Positions 15,640 to 23,367 of a stretch of DNA of 28,335 nucleotides are shown one piece after another. Both the position numbers and the translations under genes were made by a program. Location of the stretch: positions 1-28,335 of the forward strand of contig VBEQ01000151.1 in NCBI GenBank assembly GCA_005881235.1. Reading direction: 5' to 3'. The stretch's first letter is position 1, and every line of letters begins with the position of its first letter. A model generated the notes under the pieces. The model ran no database searches, was not told the DNA's origin, and saw only the letters and a program-made list of their open reading frames with translations. Source of the stretch: Chloroflexota bacterium. Its GTDB lineage: Bacteria > Chloroflexota > Dormibacteria > CF-121.

Positions 15640-16443
15640 ATGGGCCAGCAGACGACAATGAACGCCCACGACTTCGAAAACCACGTGATGAAACGCCTGG
15701 TTGCGCTGCGCCCTGGGTGGACGGTCAAAAAGGGGCCGGAGCCGTTTCAGCTGACGATTCGCCGTGTCCGTGAGGGCGACCTGCGTTTCAACCTCGACGC
15801 CTTCTACCAGCAATATCGCGAACAACCGGGTGCGCTGGACCGCCTGTTCGCCGCGCGCCTGCGCCGGCTCGACCAGGAGTGCGACAGTGAGGCGCTCTTC
15901 GGCGCCCCGCTGATCTTGCCGGTGCTGCGGCCAGCCAGTTTTCTCGAGTCGGCCGGCGGACCGGTCGTCTACCGCCGGATGCTGAATGACATGGTCGTCA
16001 CCTATGCCGCCCATTACGCTCAGGGCATGCGCTACCTGCTGCCCCAGGACCTGGCGGCCTGGAACGTCGGGCGGGACCACGTCGAAGTCCTCGCGCTGTC
16101 GAACCTGGCGCTGATGTTCCGCAACGGCATGAAGTTCACCGGCCTCGAAACTGACAAAGAGGGCCGTTCGAAGATGCTGATGTTGAGTTACGTCGACCCG
16201 CGGCCGTATGGGGCGGCGCTGATGCTCCTTCCCGAGGTGTGGGCCTGGTTGGAAGAGATGCTCGAGGATGTGCCGGTCGTGGGGGTACCCGAACGCGGAT
16301 CGCTGATCGCCGCCGGCCAGCGGGCGCAGCTGATGGGACGGCTCCGCCACGACGTCCAGGAGCGTCACCGCGAAGCCGCCTTCCCGGTGTCCGATCGCCT
16401 GTACTGCGTTGACGGCGGTCGCATCCGGCAGTACGCTCGCTAG
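15640..16443 (+). CDS. DUF1444 (YtpQ-like) family protein
   Basis: About 267 residues. The pattern (N-terminal FENHVMKRLVALRPGWTVK, a helical middle, RPxxF, the VVTYAAHYAQGMRYLLPQDL segment, then WNV...ALSNLAL) fits the DUF1444 family best represented by Bacillus YtpQ, whose function is unknown. It is soluble, with no signal peptide. The reading frame extends to ATG 15583, but that start would overlap the divergent peptidase gene and leave no promoter. ATG 15640 or 15658, just before the conserved helix, is more likely; neither has a clear Shine-Dalgarno. It converges on the rhomboid gene with 25 bp between the stops. Confidence 0.75.
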   Translation: MGQQTTMNAHDFENHVMKRLVALRPGWTVKKGPEPFQLTIRRVREGDLRFNLDAFYQQYREQPGALDRLFAARLRRLDQECDSEALFGAPLILPVLRPASFLESAGGPVVYRRMLNDMVVTYAAHYAQGMRYLLPQDLAAWNVGRDHVEVLALSNLALMFRNGMKFTGLETDKEGRSKMLMLSYVDPRPYGAALMLLPEVWAWLEEMLEDVPVVGVPERGSLIAAGQRAQLMGRLRHDVQERHREAAFPVSDRLYCVDGGRIRQYAR

Positions 16444-16468
16444 CGAGGCCACCCGGCGCCGGCCGCCA

Positions 16469-17134
16469 TCACACATATCCCGGGTAGCCCGGGTGCGGGT
16501 CGGGATGGTCGCGCGGCCGGAGCAGGAGGGCGAGGATCAGGCCGCTGACGAAACCACCGATGTGCGCGAAGAACGCGACGCCGCCGCCAGACACCCCGAT
16601 ATTGAGGAACGCCTGCAGCGCATTCAGGGCGACCCAATAGCCGATGAAAATGTAGGCCGTCAGCGTCACGAAGAAAAACGGCACGATGAAGGTCAGTACG
16701 CGCGCGCGCGGGAAATAGAGGACGTACGCAGCCAGAATGCCGGAGATGGCGCCGCTGGCCCCGAGCATGGGTACGGTCGACGTCGGGTCGATGAAGATCT
16801 GCAGCAGGCTCCCCGCGATCCCCGCTGCGAAATAGATGATCACGAACTTGATCTCGCCCAGGCGGTCTTCGACGTTGTTGCCGAAGATCCAGAGGAACAG
16901 CATGTTGCCGCCCACGTGCAGCAGGTTGGCGTGCAGGAACATCGAGGTGATGAGCGTGCCGAGGTGCCGCCCCGCGGTGATCTCGGCCGGGATGACCGCG
17001 TACTGCGCGATCGCGTTCTCGTCCATCACCGGGTTTTGCGCCAGGTAGAAATAGACCGCGAAATTGATCAGGATCAGGCCCCATGTCAGGAGCGACGGCC
17101 GGCGGGTCGGGTTGTAGTCTCGGAGCGGAATCAC
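16469..17134 (-). CDS. rhomboid family intramembrane serine protease
   Basis: The protein has 221 residues with six hydrophobic segments. Family motifs are clear: HVGGN with N77, the nucleophile S127 in GASG, and the catalytic H191 in AHIGGF. It cleaves membrane proteins within the bilayer; the substrate is unknown. A long open frame continues upstream to 17587, but that part is antisense-like shadow over the lyase gene. The conserved N terminus begins at GTG 17134. That GTG overlaps the lyase stop (TGA at 17133-17131), so translation is coupled. The C terminus is a short Pro/His-rich tail. Confidence 0.92.
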   Translation of the reverse strand: MIPLRDYNPTRRPSLLTWGLILINFAVYFYLAQNPVMDENAIAQYAVIPAEITAGRHLGTLITSMFLHANLLHVGGNMLFLWIFGNNVEDRLGEIKFVIIYFAAGIAGSLLQIFIDPTSTVPMLGASGAISGILAAYVLYFPRARVLTFIVPFFFVTLTAYIFIGYWVALNALQAFLNIGVSGGGVAFFAHIGGFVSGLILALLLRPRDHPDPHPGYPGYV

Positions 17135-18039
17135 GAGGCGAGCGCTCGGGGCATGAGCTTGGCATCCTCCAGGAGACGCCGGAGGGCGGGGAGCTCGCTC
17201 GCGGCGAGCGGGGGCAGTGGCGGTCTCGGGTCGCCGTGGTCGTATCCCAGCAGGCGCAAACCGGCCTTGAGGCCGGGGACGCCCAGGCCGCCACTCAACG
17301 CCTCGCCGAGTGGCGCGATGGTGCGCTGCAGCTGCCGCGCCTGGTCTTCGCGTTGCTCGAGCCATGCCTTGCGGATGCCGGCGGAGGTGTGCGGCGCCAG
17401 GTTGGCGAGCGCGGCGATGGCGCCGTCCGCCCCAGCGTCGAGGGCGTCTATCAGCTTTTCGCCCGCGCCGGCAAGCAGCACGAAGTCGGGCCCGAGCTGC
17501 GTTCGCAACCCGGGTAGCCGCCCGATGTCGCCGGATGAATCCTTGAGTCCCGCGATATTGGCGTGTCCGGTCAGCCTGACGATCCAATCGGGGCCGAGGT
17601 CGTACCCCATGTGCACCGGGACGTTGTAGATCAGAATCGGGATCGGGCTCGCCTCCGCGACACTGTGGTAGTGCGCGCGCAATGCGTCGGCCGTGAGCTG
17701 GCGCCTAAAGTAGCTGGGCGCGATCACGAGCGCCGCCTCGGCCCCTTCCGCCGCCGCCGCACGAGTCCGTTCGATGGTGGCCCGCGTCGATTCGGCGCCG
17801 GTTCCGGCAATCAGACGCAGCGGGGCCGGCAGAGCCTCGCGCACCGAACCGATGTCGCGCAGTCGCTCGGCCTCGGTGAGGTGAGCCGCCTCGCCATTCG
17901 ATCCCAGCGCGACCACGCCGTCCAGGCCGCCGTCACGGAGGTACTCGAGAAAACCGGCCGCCGGCGGGCGCAGCGCGCCATCCGGCGCGAAGGCGGTCGC
18001 GATCGGGGGGAAGATTCCGGCGAGCCAGGCGATGCCCAT
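17131..18039 (-). CDS. dihydrodipicolinate synthase / N-acetylneuraminate lyase family protein
   Basis: This is a 302-residue TIM-barrel class I aldolase of the DapA superfamily. Schiff-base lysine K166 is in IAGLKDSSGD, Y138 is in YNVP, and the GSNGEAAHLT loop occupies the position of the DapA GTTGE loop. GSNGE instead of GTTGE, and the lack of lysine-pathway neighbours, argue for a non-DapA member such as a keto-deoxy sugar acid or hydroxy-oxoglutarate aldolase, but the substrate is unknown. It forms a two-gene unit with the rhomboid gene. TAGAAT ends 6 nt before ATG 18039, suggesting a leaderless transcript. Confidence 0.88.
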   Translation of the reverse strand: MGIAWLAGIFPPIATAFAPDGALRPPAAGFLEYLRDGGLDGVVALGSNGEAAHLTEAERLRDIGSVREALPAPLRLIAGTGAESTRATIERTRAAAAEGAEAALVIAPSYFRRQLTADALRAHYHSVAEASPIPILIYNVPVHMGYDLGPDWIVRLTGHANIAGLKDSSGDIGRLPGLRTQLGPDFVLLAGAGEKLIDALDAGADGAIAALANLAPHTSAGIRKAWLEQREDQARQLQRTIAPLGEALSGGLGVPGLKAGLRLLGYDHGDPRPPLPPLAASELPALRRLLEDAKLMPRALAS

Positions 18040-18045
18040 CTGGCG

Positions 18046-18051
18046 ATTCTA
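18046..18051 (-). promoter_or_regulatory. TANNNT -10 box for leaderless lyase-rhomboid transcript
   Basis: TAGAAT reads on the minus strand with exactly 6 nt to the ATG at 18039, placing the expected transcription start on or next to the start codon. No Shine-Dalgarno is present. Confidence 0.55.
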
Positions 18052-18072
18052 TGGACTGCGGGGGCCCACGCG

Positions 18073-18078
18073 TAGACT
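18073..18078 (+). promoter_or_regulatory. TANNNT -10 box for leaderless membrane-protein gene
   Basis: TAGACT is followed by 6 nt and then GTG 18085. It is back-to-back with the minus-strand box at 18046-18051, so the 45-bp gap holds two divergent leaderless promoters. Confidence 0.55.
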
Positions 18079-18084
18079 TCAGTT

Positions 18085-18996
18085 GTGCGTGGGGTGCTCC
18101 TGCTCGGAATGCTCTTCCTCGCGGCCTTTCTACTCGCGCGCGGCAATGCCAACGCCGGCGTCTTTCTCTTTCTCGCGGTCGTGTGCGCGGGTGTGGCCAT
18201 CGCTGTCGCCTTCGCACGGGGCCTAGGCCGGTTCAACGGGACGATCCTGGCTGGACGTGGACGGGTGGACCGCAACCTGCTGGTGGGCGGCCTCCTCCTG
18301 GTCGGCCTTCTCACGCCCTGGTCGGTCCCAGTCGCCAGCCTGCACTGGCCGCAGACGTTCGGCTGGCAGTCGCCGGTCGCGCTCGCGATCACTGGCGCCC
18401 TGATCGTGATGCGTATCGGCCCCATGCGGCGCTACGCGGTCCCCGCCGTCGTCATCGCCGGGCTTGGGCTGGCGGCCTGGGCCGGATGGCTGAGCGCGCA
18501 ACTCCTCACTCCCGCGGTTCGCGCGACCGGCTTTCCCTTTCTGCCGATCGACCTGCTCGGCGAGGGATGGTACCTCGCCGTGCTCGCCCTGGTCATCAGC
18601 GTCGATGGAATCGCCAGCGACGCATCGGGCGATGAGCGGCCGGCCCGGCCGGGCGAGGTCTGGCCCTTTGCCATCGTCCCCGGTGCCGGCCTGGTGCGCA
18701 TGCGCTACCCCGGTCGTGGCCGGCTCTGGATGGGCGCCGCGGCCGTCAGCGTCTTCCTCCTCCAGGCGAATGCCATCGTCCCGGCTGAACTCCAGTTCTA
18801 CGGATCGTTCGGCGGCCTGCCCCCACCACGACCCCGTGGCGCCGCGCTCATCCCGCTGGCGTTGGGCCTGGTCGTCTGGCTGGCCTCCCTGCTGGACACC
18901 CAGCAGAAACTGCGGCTGGAGCAGAACGCGGACGCTCGTTACGCAACCGCGACGGCATTGTCGCGCCCTGCCGACCCGACCCGACGAGCTCGTTAA
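18085..18996 (+). CDS. polytopic membrane protein, unrecognised
   Basis: The protein has 303 residues with about eight hydrophobic segments (near 2-18, 25-43, 65-85, 96-110, 116-136, 155-175, 212-232 and 251-270). A polar loop at about 176-210 is acidic then basic, and the C-terminal tail is hydrophilic and Arg-rich. No catalytic or transporter motif is recognised. GTG 18085 fits the -10 box 6 nt upstream and begins directly with the first hydrophobic segment. It is followed by a binding-protein gene after 27 bp, but the two may be independently transcribed, since another TANNNT lies between. It is not recognisable as an ABC permease. Confidence 0.8.
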   Translation: MRGVLLLGMLFLAAFLLARGNANAGVFLFLAVVCAGVAIAVAFARGLGRFNGTILAGRGRVDRNLLVGGLLLVGLLTPWSVPVASLHWPQTFGWQSPVALAITGALIVMRIGPMRRYAVPAVVIAGLGLAAWAGWLSAQLLTPAVRATGFPFLPIDLLGEGWYLAVLALVISVDGIASDASGDERPARPGEVWPFAIVPGAGLVRMRYPGRGRLWMGAAAVSVFLLQANAIVPAELQFYGSFGGLPPPRPRGAALIPLALGLVVWLASLLDTQQKLRLEQNADARYATATALSRPADPTRRAR

Positions 18997-19023
18997 CAAA
19001 CCGCTGATAGCCTCACAGCGACC

Positions 19024-20373
19024 GTGCCCCAAGCGCCTTACGCCTCGCCGCTCCGCTACAGCCGTCGCTCCTTCCTTGACCGGGGGCTGCGCCTCGGCCT
19101 TGGCGTCACCGGCGGTGTCACCCTCGCGTCGCTGCTCGACGCCTGCGCCACCGGACCAAGCGGCACGGGTCCCACGCCGCCGCCCGGCGCCACCGTCATC
19201 CGCGCTCTGCTTTTCGACCAGGTCGGCTATGACCCAACCGTGCTGCAGGCACTGGCGAACAAGTTCCGCACTCTTCACGACAACAAGGTCTTCGTCTCGA
19301 TCGAGACCGCGCACTACCGCGAGCTCTACGAGAGCATCCTCGCGGCCGGGCTGACGAAGCCGGCGCCCTACGACGTCGTCGCCCTCGACCAGGTCTGGGT
19401 GCCGGAGCTCGCGAACCGAAAGCAGCTGCTGAGCCTGAAGGACCAGATCCCGGATGATGCCCGGTCCGACATCATGCCGAGCCTGCTCGACGCCTTTGCC
19501 TACAAGGACACCAACTGGGCGATGCCCCACGTGCTCAACGTCCAGAGCCTCTACTACAACAAGAGCCAGCTACGCGCTGCGGGTTTCAGCGGTCCGCCGG
19601 CGACCCTGGAGGACTGGTACTCGCAAATGCTGGCGTTGCGGGGTCGCAGCCTGGTCCCCTACACCGACTCGTGGGCTCAAGACGAGGGCCTCGTCTCGGA
19701 CTTCGTTCGAATCGCGGCGCAATATGGCGGCGACCTCTTCGATGCCGACGGCAAGCCGCTCCTGCAGCGGCAACCGGCGCAGCGCGCCGCGGCGTTCATG
19801 CGCCAGCTGATCGACGATCGCCTGGTGCGCGCCGATGTCGCCGCCAGCAACGAACCGGATGCCATGCGGGCATTCCTCGCCGGCGGGGTGACCTTTACGA
19901 CGAACTGGAACTTCGTGTGGGGGGCGATGAACGACCCGCTCTACTCCCAGATCGTGGGCCAGGGTTCGGTCGCGCCCATCCCCGCCGCGGCCTCAACTGG
20001 AAAGAACGCGGCCTCGGTGAGCGGCTTCCTGGGCCTGGCGGCGCTGGCCAACAGCGCTCATCCCGACTTGGCGGTCGCCTGGCTGCGCTACCTGACGAGC
20101 CCGGAGGTACAGGCCCAGCAGACGGCCGAGCTCCCCATCTGGACCTCGCTGCAGAACTCGGCCGACCTGCGGAAAGCGAACCCGCAGATCGGTGTCTTCC
20201 TCGCCAACCTGGCAAACGCCCGCCCCCGGCCGAAGCTGGGTCACTATGTCGAGTCGTCCTCGGTGCTGCAGCGCCACCTCCACGATCTGGTGCTGGGCAC
20301 GGCCAGCCCGGCGAGCGCGATGGCTCAGGCGCAGGCCGAGCTGATCGCCCTGCAGGCCCGCTTCTCCAGCTGA
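19024..20373 (+). CDS. Tat-exported extracellular solute-binding lipoprotein (family 1, sugar type)
   Basis: The protein has 449 residues. The N terminus has a twin-arginine motif SRRSFL (R14, R15), a hydrophobic core and a lipobox ending at C41 (LLDAC), so it is predicted to be Tat-exported and lipid-anchored. The body has the family 1 binding-protein pattern: YDVVALDQVWVPELA, WAMPHVLNVQSLYYNKSQLR, FTTNWNFVWG and a GFLGLAALANSAHPDLAVAW segment. It should capture an oligosaccharide or similar solute for an ABC importer. No permease or ATPase gene lies next to it. GTG 19024 lacks a Shine-Dalgarno; TAGCCT (19008-19013) may be the -10, with a leader of about 3 nt. Confidence 0.87.
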   Translation: MPQAPYASPLRYSRRSFLDRGLRLGLGVTGGVTLASLLDACATGPSGTGPTPPPGATVIRALLFDQVGYDPTVLQALANKFRTLHDNKVFVSIETAHYRELYESILAAGLTKPAPYDVVALDQVWVPELANRKQLLSLKDQIPDDARSDIMPSLLDAFAYKDTNWAMPHVLNVQSLYYNKSQLRAAGFSGPPATLEDWYSQMLALRGRSLVPYTDSWAQDEGLVSDFVRIAAQYGGDLFDADGKPLLQRQPAQRAAAFMRQLIDDRLVRADVAASNEPDAMRAFLAGGVTFTTNWNFVWGAMNDPLYSQIVGQGSVAPIPAAASTGKNAASVSGFLGLAALANSAHPDLAVAWLRYLTSPEVQAQQTAELPIWTSLQNSADLRKANPQIGVFLANLANARPRPKLGHYVESSSVLQRHLHDLVLGTASPASAMAQAQAELIALQARFSS

Positions 20374-20389
20374 CACGCTCCGGTCGGTC

Positions 20390-20395
20390 TACGAT
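20390..20395 (+). promoter_or_regulatory. TANNNT -10 candidate upstream of small membrane protein
   Basis: TACGAT is followed by 9 nt and ATG 20405. It would give a leader of about 2-4 nt. No Shine-Dalgarno of AGGAGG type is seen. Confidence 0.4.
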
Positions 20396-20404
20396 GGAAA
20401 CGGC

Positions 20405-20809
20405 ATGTCGCCCGACGCCACCTACTACCGGACCGGCCTGATCGAGGCCATCTTGCTGCTGCTCCTGCTTCTCCTCGCCTTTGGCGCGCTCACCATCATC
20501 ATGCGCGAGCGGTGGCTAGCGTTAGGCGCCACGGAATCGTTGCTGGCGCGGCTGGCGGCGTCGGCCGTGGTGGCCTCGGTCGCGGTTGGCGGACTCAGCG
20601 GCGTCGTCCTCAACCTCCTCCAGGGCAGCGCGTTTTCCGACACCACGCTGTCGGCCGCCGCGTCACGTAACCAGGCACTGCTGGGCATCGCGCTCGCACT
20701 GGCGTTGACAATCGTAGGGATCATCCGGATCGAGATGTATCACCGTCACCTCTTGAGCCCGCCCGTCCAGGAAGAGGACGCCGAGTGGAGGGTCGAGCCC
20801 GGCCGCTGA
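20405..20809 (+). CDS. small membrane protein, unrecognised
   Basis: The protein has 134 residues with three hydrophobic helices (about 12-32, 47-68 and 90-110). The first contains a run of seven leucines. An acidic C-terminal tail (EEDAEWRVE) follows. No family is recognised. Coding potential is supported by the start, hydrophobic pattern and clean stop. Its TGA (20807-20809) directly abuts the stop of the convergent binding-protein gene, leaving no intergenic terminator. Confidence 0.65.
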   Translation: MSPDATYYRTGLIEAILLLLLLLLAFGALTIIMRERWLALGATESLLARLAASAVVASVAVGGLSGVVLNLLQGSAFSDTTLSAAASRNQALLGIALALALTIVGIIRIEMYHRHLLSPPVQEEDAEWRVEPGR

Positions 20810-21721
20810 CTAGGACGTGCTCGGGCTCGGCGTCACCACAATCTGGGAAGCCGGGATCTCCCCATCCAGCAGGTTCCACTTGGTGAGGATCTGGCGGTAG
20901 GTCCCGTCCTGGTAGATGGCCATCATGGCCTGCTGCATCGCCTTGAGCAATTCGCCGTTCTTGGGGTCGATCCCAATCCCCTCGGCATTCATCTTGAAGG
21001 GGCTGCCGGCCTGCTCCAGCTGGTCGGGGGTTTGTTTCACGAAGTAGGCGGCGACCGGCGAGTCATCGAGGGCGGCGTCGACGCCACGCTGCTTGAGAAT
21101 CAGCACCGCCTGGAGATCGGTCGGGTATACCTGCTTGTTGATCTTGCTGTCCTTGCAGGCGGCGCCGTTCAACTCATCGATGCTGTTCTCTTCCGGACTC
21201 TGCACCTGGACCGAGACCTTCTTACCGCAGAGGTCGCTTAGCGTGGTGATCCCTGCGGAGTTGCCTTTGCGCACCAGGATCGCCTGCCCGGCGCGGAAAT
21301 AGGCGACGAGGGCGACCTGGCGCTGTAGGTCGGGGGTTACCTGCAGGGCGGAGATGATGGCGTCTCCCTTCTTGGCCAGCAGGGCGCCCACGATTTGCGG
21401 CGAGTCGGTTTTCTGGATGGTCGCCGTCAGCCCCATCTTGGCGGCGAGCGCCTGCGCGATGTCGATGTCAAAGCCGACCGCCTGGTTATTTGTGTCCATC
21501 GATTCCTGGGGCGGGTAGGTGGTGTCGGAGAGAAACGTGACGGTGCCGGGCCGGACCAGGTTGGTGGGCGGCGTGATGGGCGGCGGCGTCGGGCTGGCAA
21601 TCGCCAGCGCGGATGCCGAGGGCGAGGCTTTGACCACCCCCGGACCGGGAAGAGCGCAGCCACCGAGCGTCAGGGCGAGGAAGGCGCTCAGCGCGATGCG
21701 TCCCTTGAACGCGGCCGTCAT
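20810..21721 (-). CDS. amino-acid-type ABC substrate-binding lipoprotein (SBP family 3)
   Basis: The protein has 303 residues. The signal peptide ends at lipobox LGGC (C22), followed by a Ser/Pro/Ala-rich linker (about 33-55) and a family 3 binding domain: FLSDTTYPPQES, VGFDIDIAQALAAKMG, the GDAIISALQVTPDLQRQV hinge region, LCGKKVSVQ and a D-G-TYRQILTKWNL C terminus. This family carries polar amino acids. It is divergent from hutH across 110 bp, so histidine or another amino acid feeding the hut pathway is a reasonable but unproven ligand. No permease or ATPase is adjacent. GAGGAG lies before ATG 21721. Confidence 0.9.
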   Translation of the reverse strand: MTAAFKGRIALSAFLALTLGGCALPGPGVVKASPSASALAIASPTPPPITPPTNLVRPGTVTFLSDTTYPPQESMDTNNQAVGFDIDIAQALAAKMGLTATIQKTDSPQIVGALLAKKGDAIISALQVTPDLQRQVALVAYFRAGQAILVRKGNSAGITTLSDLCGKKVSVQVQSPEENSIDELNGAACKDSKINKQVYPTDLQAVLILKQRGVDAALDDSPVAAYFVKQTPDQLEQAGSPFKMNAEGIGIDPKNGELLKAMQQAMMAIYQDGTYRQILTKWNLLDGEIPASQIVVTPSPSTS

Positions 21722-21831
21722 CGCCCCGCTCCTCGCCCGAGCGGAGTTATTGTCATGGCCAAAATTAGCGACCCAATTCTACGACCGCCGTCCCCATCCG
21801 GCGCATCGGCTTTATGCTGAGCCCCTTGTCA
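21722..21831. promoter_or_regulatory. divergent control region between binding protein and hut operon
   Basis: The region is AT-richer at 21745-21785. On the plus strand, TATGCT (21813-21818) lies 13 nt before GTG 21832 and is a candidate -10 for hutH. On the minus strand, TAGAAT (21781-21776) and TAATTT (21767-21762) are candidate -10 boxes. An inverted repeat, CCGCTC (21726-21731) with GAGCGG (21739-21744), overlaps the binding-protein Shine-Dalgarno. No HutC- or HutP-type operator that I can recognise is present. Confidence 0.4.
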
Positions 21832-23367
21832 GTGACACTCGACGGCCAGTCGTTGGGCCCCGCCGACGTAGTGGCGGTGGCCCGCCGTGGCGACCGTGTC
21901 AGCCTGGGGCCGCAAGCGAAAACCCGCCTCGAGCGCGCCCGCGCCCTGGTCGATCGGCTGGTCTCCGAGGATCGGGTGGTCTACGGTCTGACGACCGGCG
22001 TGGGGGCGTTGAAAAACGTGCGCATCCCGCCGCAGGATACCCGTCAGCTCCAGCGCAACCTCTTCATGAGCCACGCGGTCGGCGTCGGAGCGCCGCTATC
22101 CGAGGAGCTGGTGCGCGCCGGCATGCTGGTCCGGGTCAACCAGTTCTGCCAGGGGACCTCGGGGGTGAGCCCCGCGATTGCGCAACGGCTTGTCGACCTG
22201 CTCAACCACGACATCTGTCCGTGGGTGCCCGAAAAGGGATCGCTGGGGGCGAGCGGCGACCTCGCGCCGTCGGCGCACGTCGGCCTGGTACTGATCGGTG
22301 AAGGCGACGTCCTGCACAAGGGTGAACGGCGGAGCGGTGCCGAGGCGCTGCGCGCCGCCGGCCTTCAGCCCGTCGAGTTGCGGGCCAAGGACGCGCTCAG
22401 CGTGCTCAACGGCACACACTTCATGACCGGAGCCGCCAGCCTGGTGCTCCACGATGCGCAGCGGCTCCTGCTGACCGCCGACGTGGTGGCGGCGCTCAGT
22501 GTCGAGGCCCTGCGCGGTTCGCGTACCGCCTTCGATCCGCGCATCCACGCGGCGCGGCCGCATCCCGGCCAGGTTGCCTCGGCCGCCCGCATCTTTGCCA
22601 TGACCGAGGGCAGTGGCATCGCCGAATCGCACGTGCTCTGCGATCGCGTGCAGGACGCGTATTCCCTGCGTTGCGCCGCCCAGGTGCACGGCGCGTGTCA
22701 CGACGCCATCGACTACCTGGGCCGCGTGCTCGCGGTGGAGCTCAACGCCGGCACGGACAATCCTCTCGTCTTCGCCGACGACGAGGCGGTGCTCTCCGGC
22801 GGCAACTTCCACGGGGAGCCGCTGGCGCTCGCGCTCGACACCGCCAGCATCGGTCTCAGCGAGCTCGGCAGTATCTCCGAGCGGCGCCTCTTTCGGATGC
22901 TCACCGGCTTCCTCTCGGAGCTCCCCCCGTTCCTCACCCGGCACTCGGGCCTCGACTCCGGGTACATGCTCCTCCAGTACACCGCCGCCGCCCTGGCCAC
23001 CGACAACCAGCTGCTCGCCACGCCGGCCAGCGTCCATTCACTGCCGACCTCGGCCGACCAGGAGGACCACAACAGCATGGGCTGGCACAGTGCCCAGCGC
23101 GCGCGCCAGGTCGCGACCAACGTCGAGGCCATCCTCGCGCTCGAGGCGCTCGGCGCGGCGCAGGGGATCGACCTGCTGTCGCCGCTCAAGCCCGGGCGCC
23201 TGACCGGCGAGGCGCACGCCGCCATCCGGGAGAAAGTTCCGACGCTCGACCACGACCGGGTGCTGGAGCCCGAGATCCAGGCCGCCATCGAGTTGGTGCG
23301 CAGCGGGCGCCTCGCTGCAATCGTTTCCTCCCCCGCTCGCGGGGGAGGGCAGGGTGGGGGCCGTTGA
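21832..23367 (+). CDS. hutH: histidine ammonia-lyase
   Basis: The protein has 511 residues. It removes ammonia from L-histidine to give urocanate, the first step of histidine use. The MIO cofactor triad A140-S141-G142 is in GSLGASGDLAP; other marks are YGLTTGVG, NGTHFMTG, QDAYSLRC and GGNFHGEP. The start at GTG 21832 gives MTLDGQSL, aligning with the Bacillus HutH start. The frame also allows ATG 21814, but that ATG lies inside the candidate -10 TATGCT. The last dozen residues (SSPARGGGQGGGR) are encoded by a palindromic GC-rich element and look appended. The TGA overlaps the hutU start. Confidence 0.96.
   Translation: MTLDGQSLGPADVVAVARRGDRVSLGPQAKTRLERARALVDRLVSEDRVVYGLTTGVGALKNVRIPPQDTRQLQRNLFMSHAVGVGAPLSEELVRAGMLVRVNQFCQGTSGVSPAIAQRLVDLLNHDICPWVPEKGSLGASGDLAPSAHVGLVLIGEGDVLHKGERRSGAEALRAAGLQPVELRAKDALSVLNGTHFMTGAASLVLHDAQRLLLTADVVAALSVEALRGSRTAFDPRIHAARPHPGQVASAARIFAMTEGSGIAESHVLCDRVQDAYSLRCAAQVHGACHDAIDYLGRVLAVELNAGTDNPLVFADDEAVLSGGNFHGEPLALALDTASIGLSELGSISERRLFRMLTGFLSELPPFLTRHSGLDSGYMLLQYTAAALATDNQLLATPASVHSLPTSADQEDHNSMGWHSAQRARQVATNVEAILALEALGAAQGIDLLSPLKPGRLTGEAHAAIREKVPTLDHDRVLEPEIQAAIELVRSGRLAAIVSSPARGGGQGGGR
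23326..23362 (+). repeat. REP-like palindromic element at the hutH 3' end
   Basis: CCCCCGC (23330-23336) and GCGGGGG (23339-23345) form a perfect 7-bp arm pair with a 2-nt centre. AGGGCAGGGTGGGGGC follows. The same layout (C-rich arm, CTCGC centre, G-rich arm, then GAGGGCAGGGTG-type tail) is a familiar dispersed small repeat of many GC-rich genomes. Here it encodes the HutH tail and supplies purine-rich sequence just before the hutU start. Confidence 0.5.

Noticed and set aside
17135..17587. Upstream extension of the rhomboid frame by 151 codons
   Set aside because: It lies inside the lyase gene on the same strand in another phase. Rhomboid homology begins at GTG 17134.
16409..17629. 406-residue plus-strand open frame
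   Set aside because: It overlies the rhomboid and lyase genes in antisense; composition is low-complexity Arg/Glu/Gln and has no family pattern.
18223..19530. 435-residue minus-strand open frame
   Set aside because: It is the antisense of the membrane-protein and binding-protein genes; no recognisable domain.
21722..21831. HutC or HutP regulatory site
   Set aside because: I could not find a palindrome resembling the known HutC operator or an antiterminator structure of HutP type.
22671..23363. Upstream extension of the urocanase frame
   Set aside because: It runs within hutH in a different phase and is Arg/Ala-rich; urocanase homology begins at TTG 23364.
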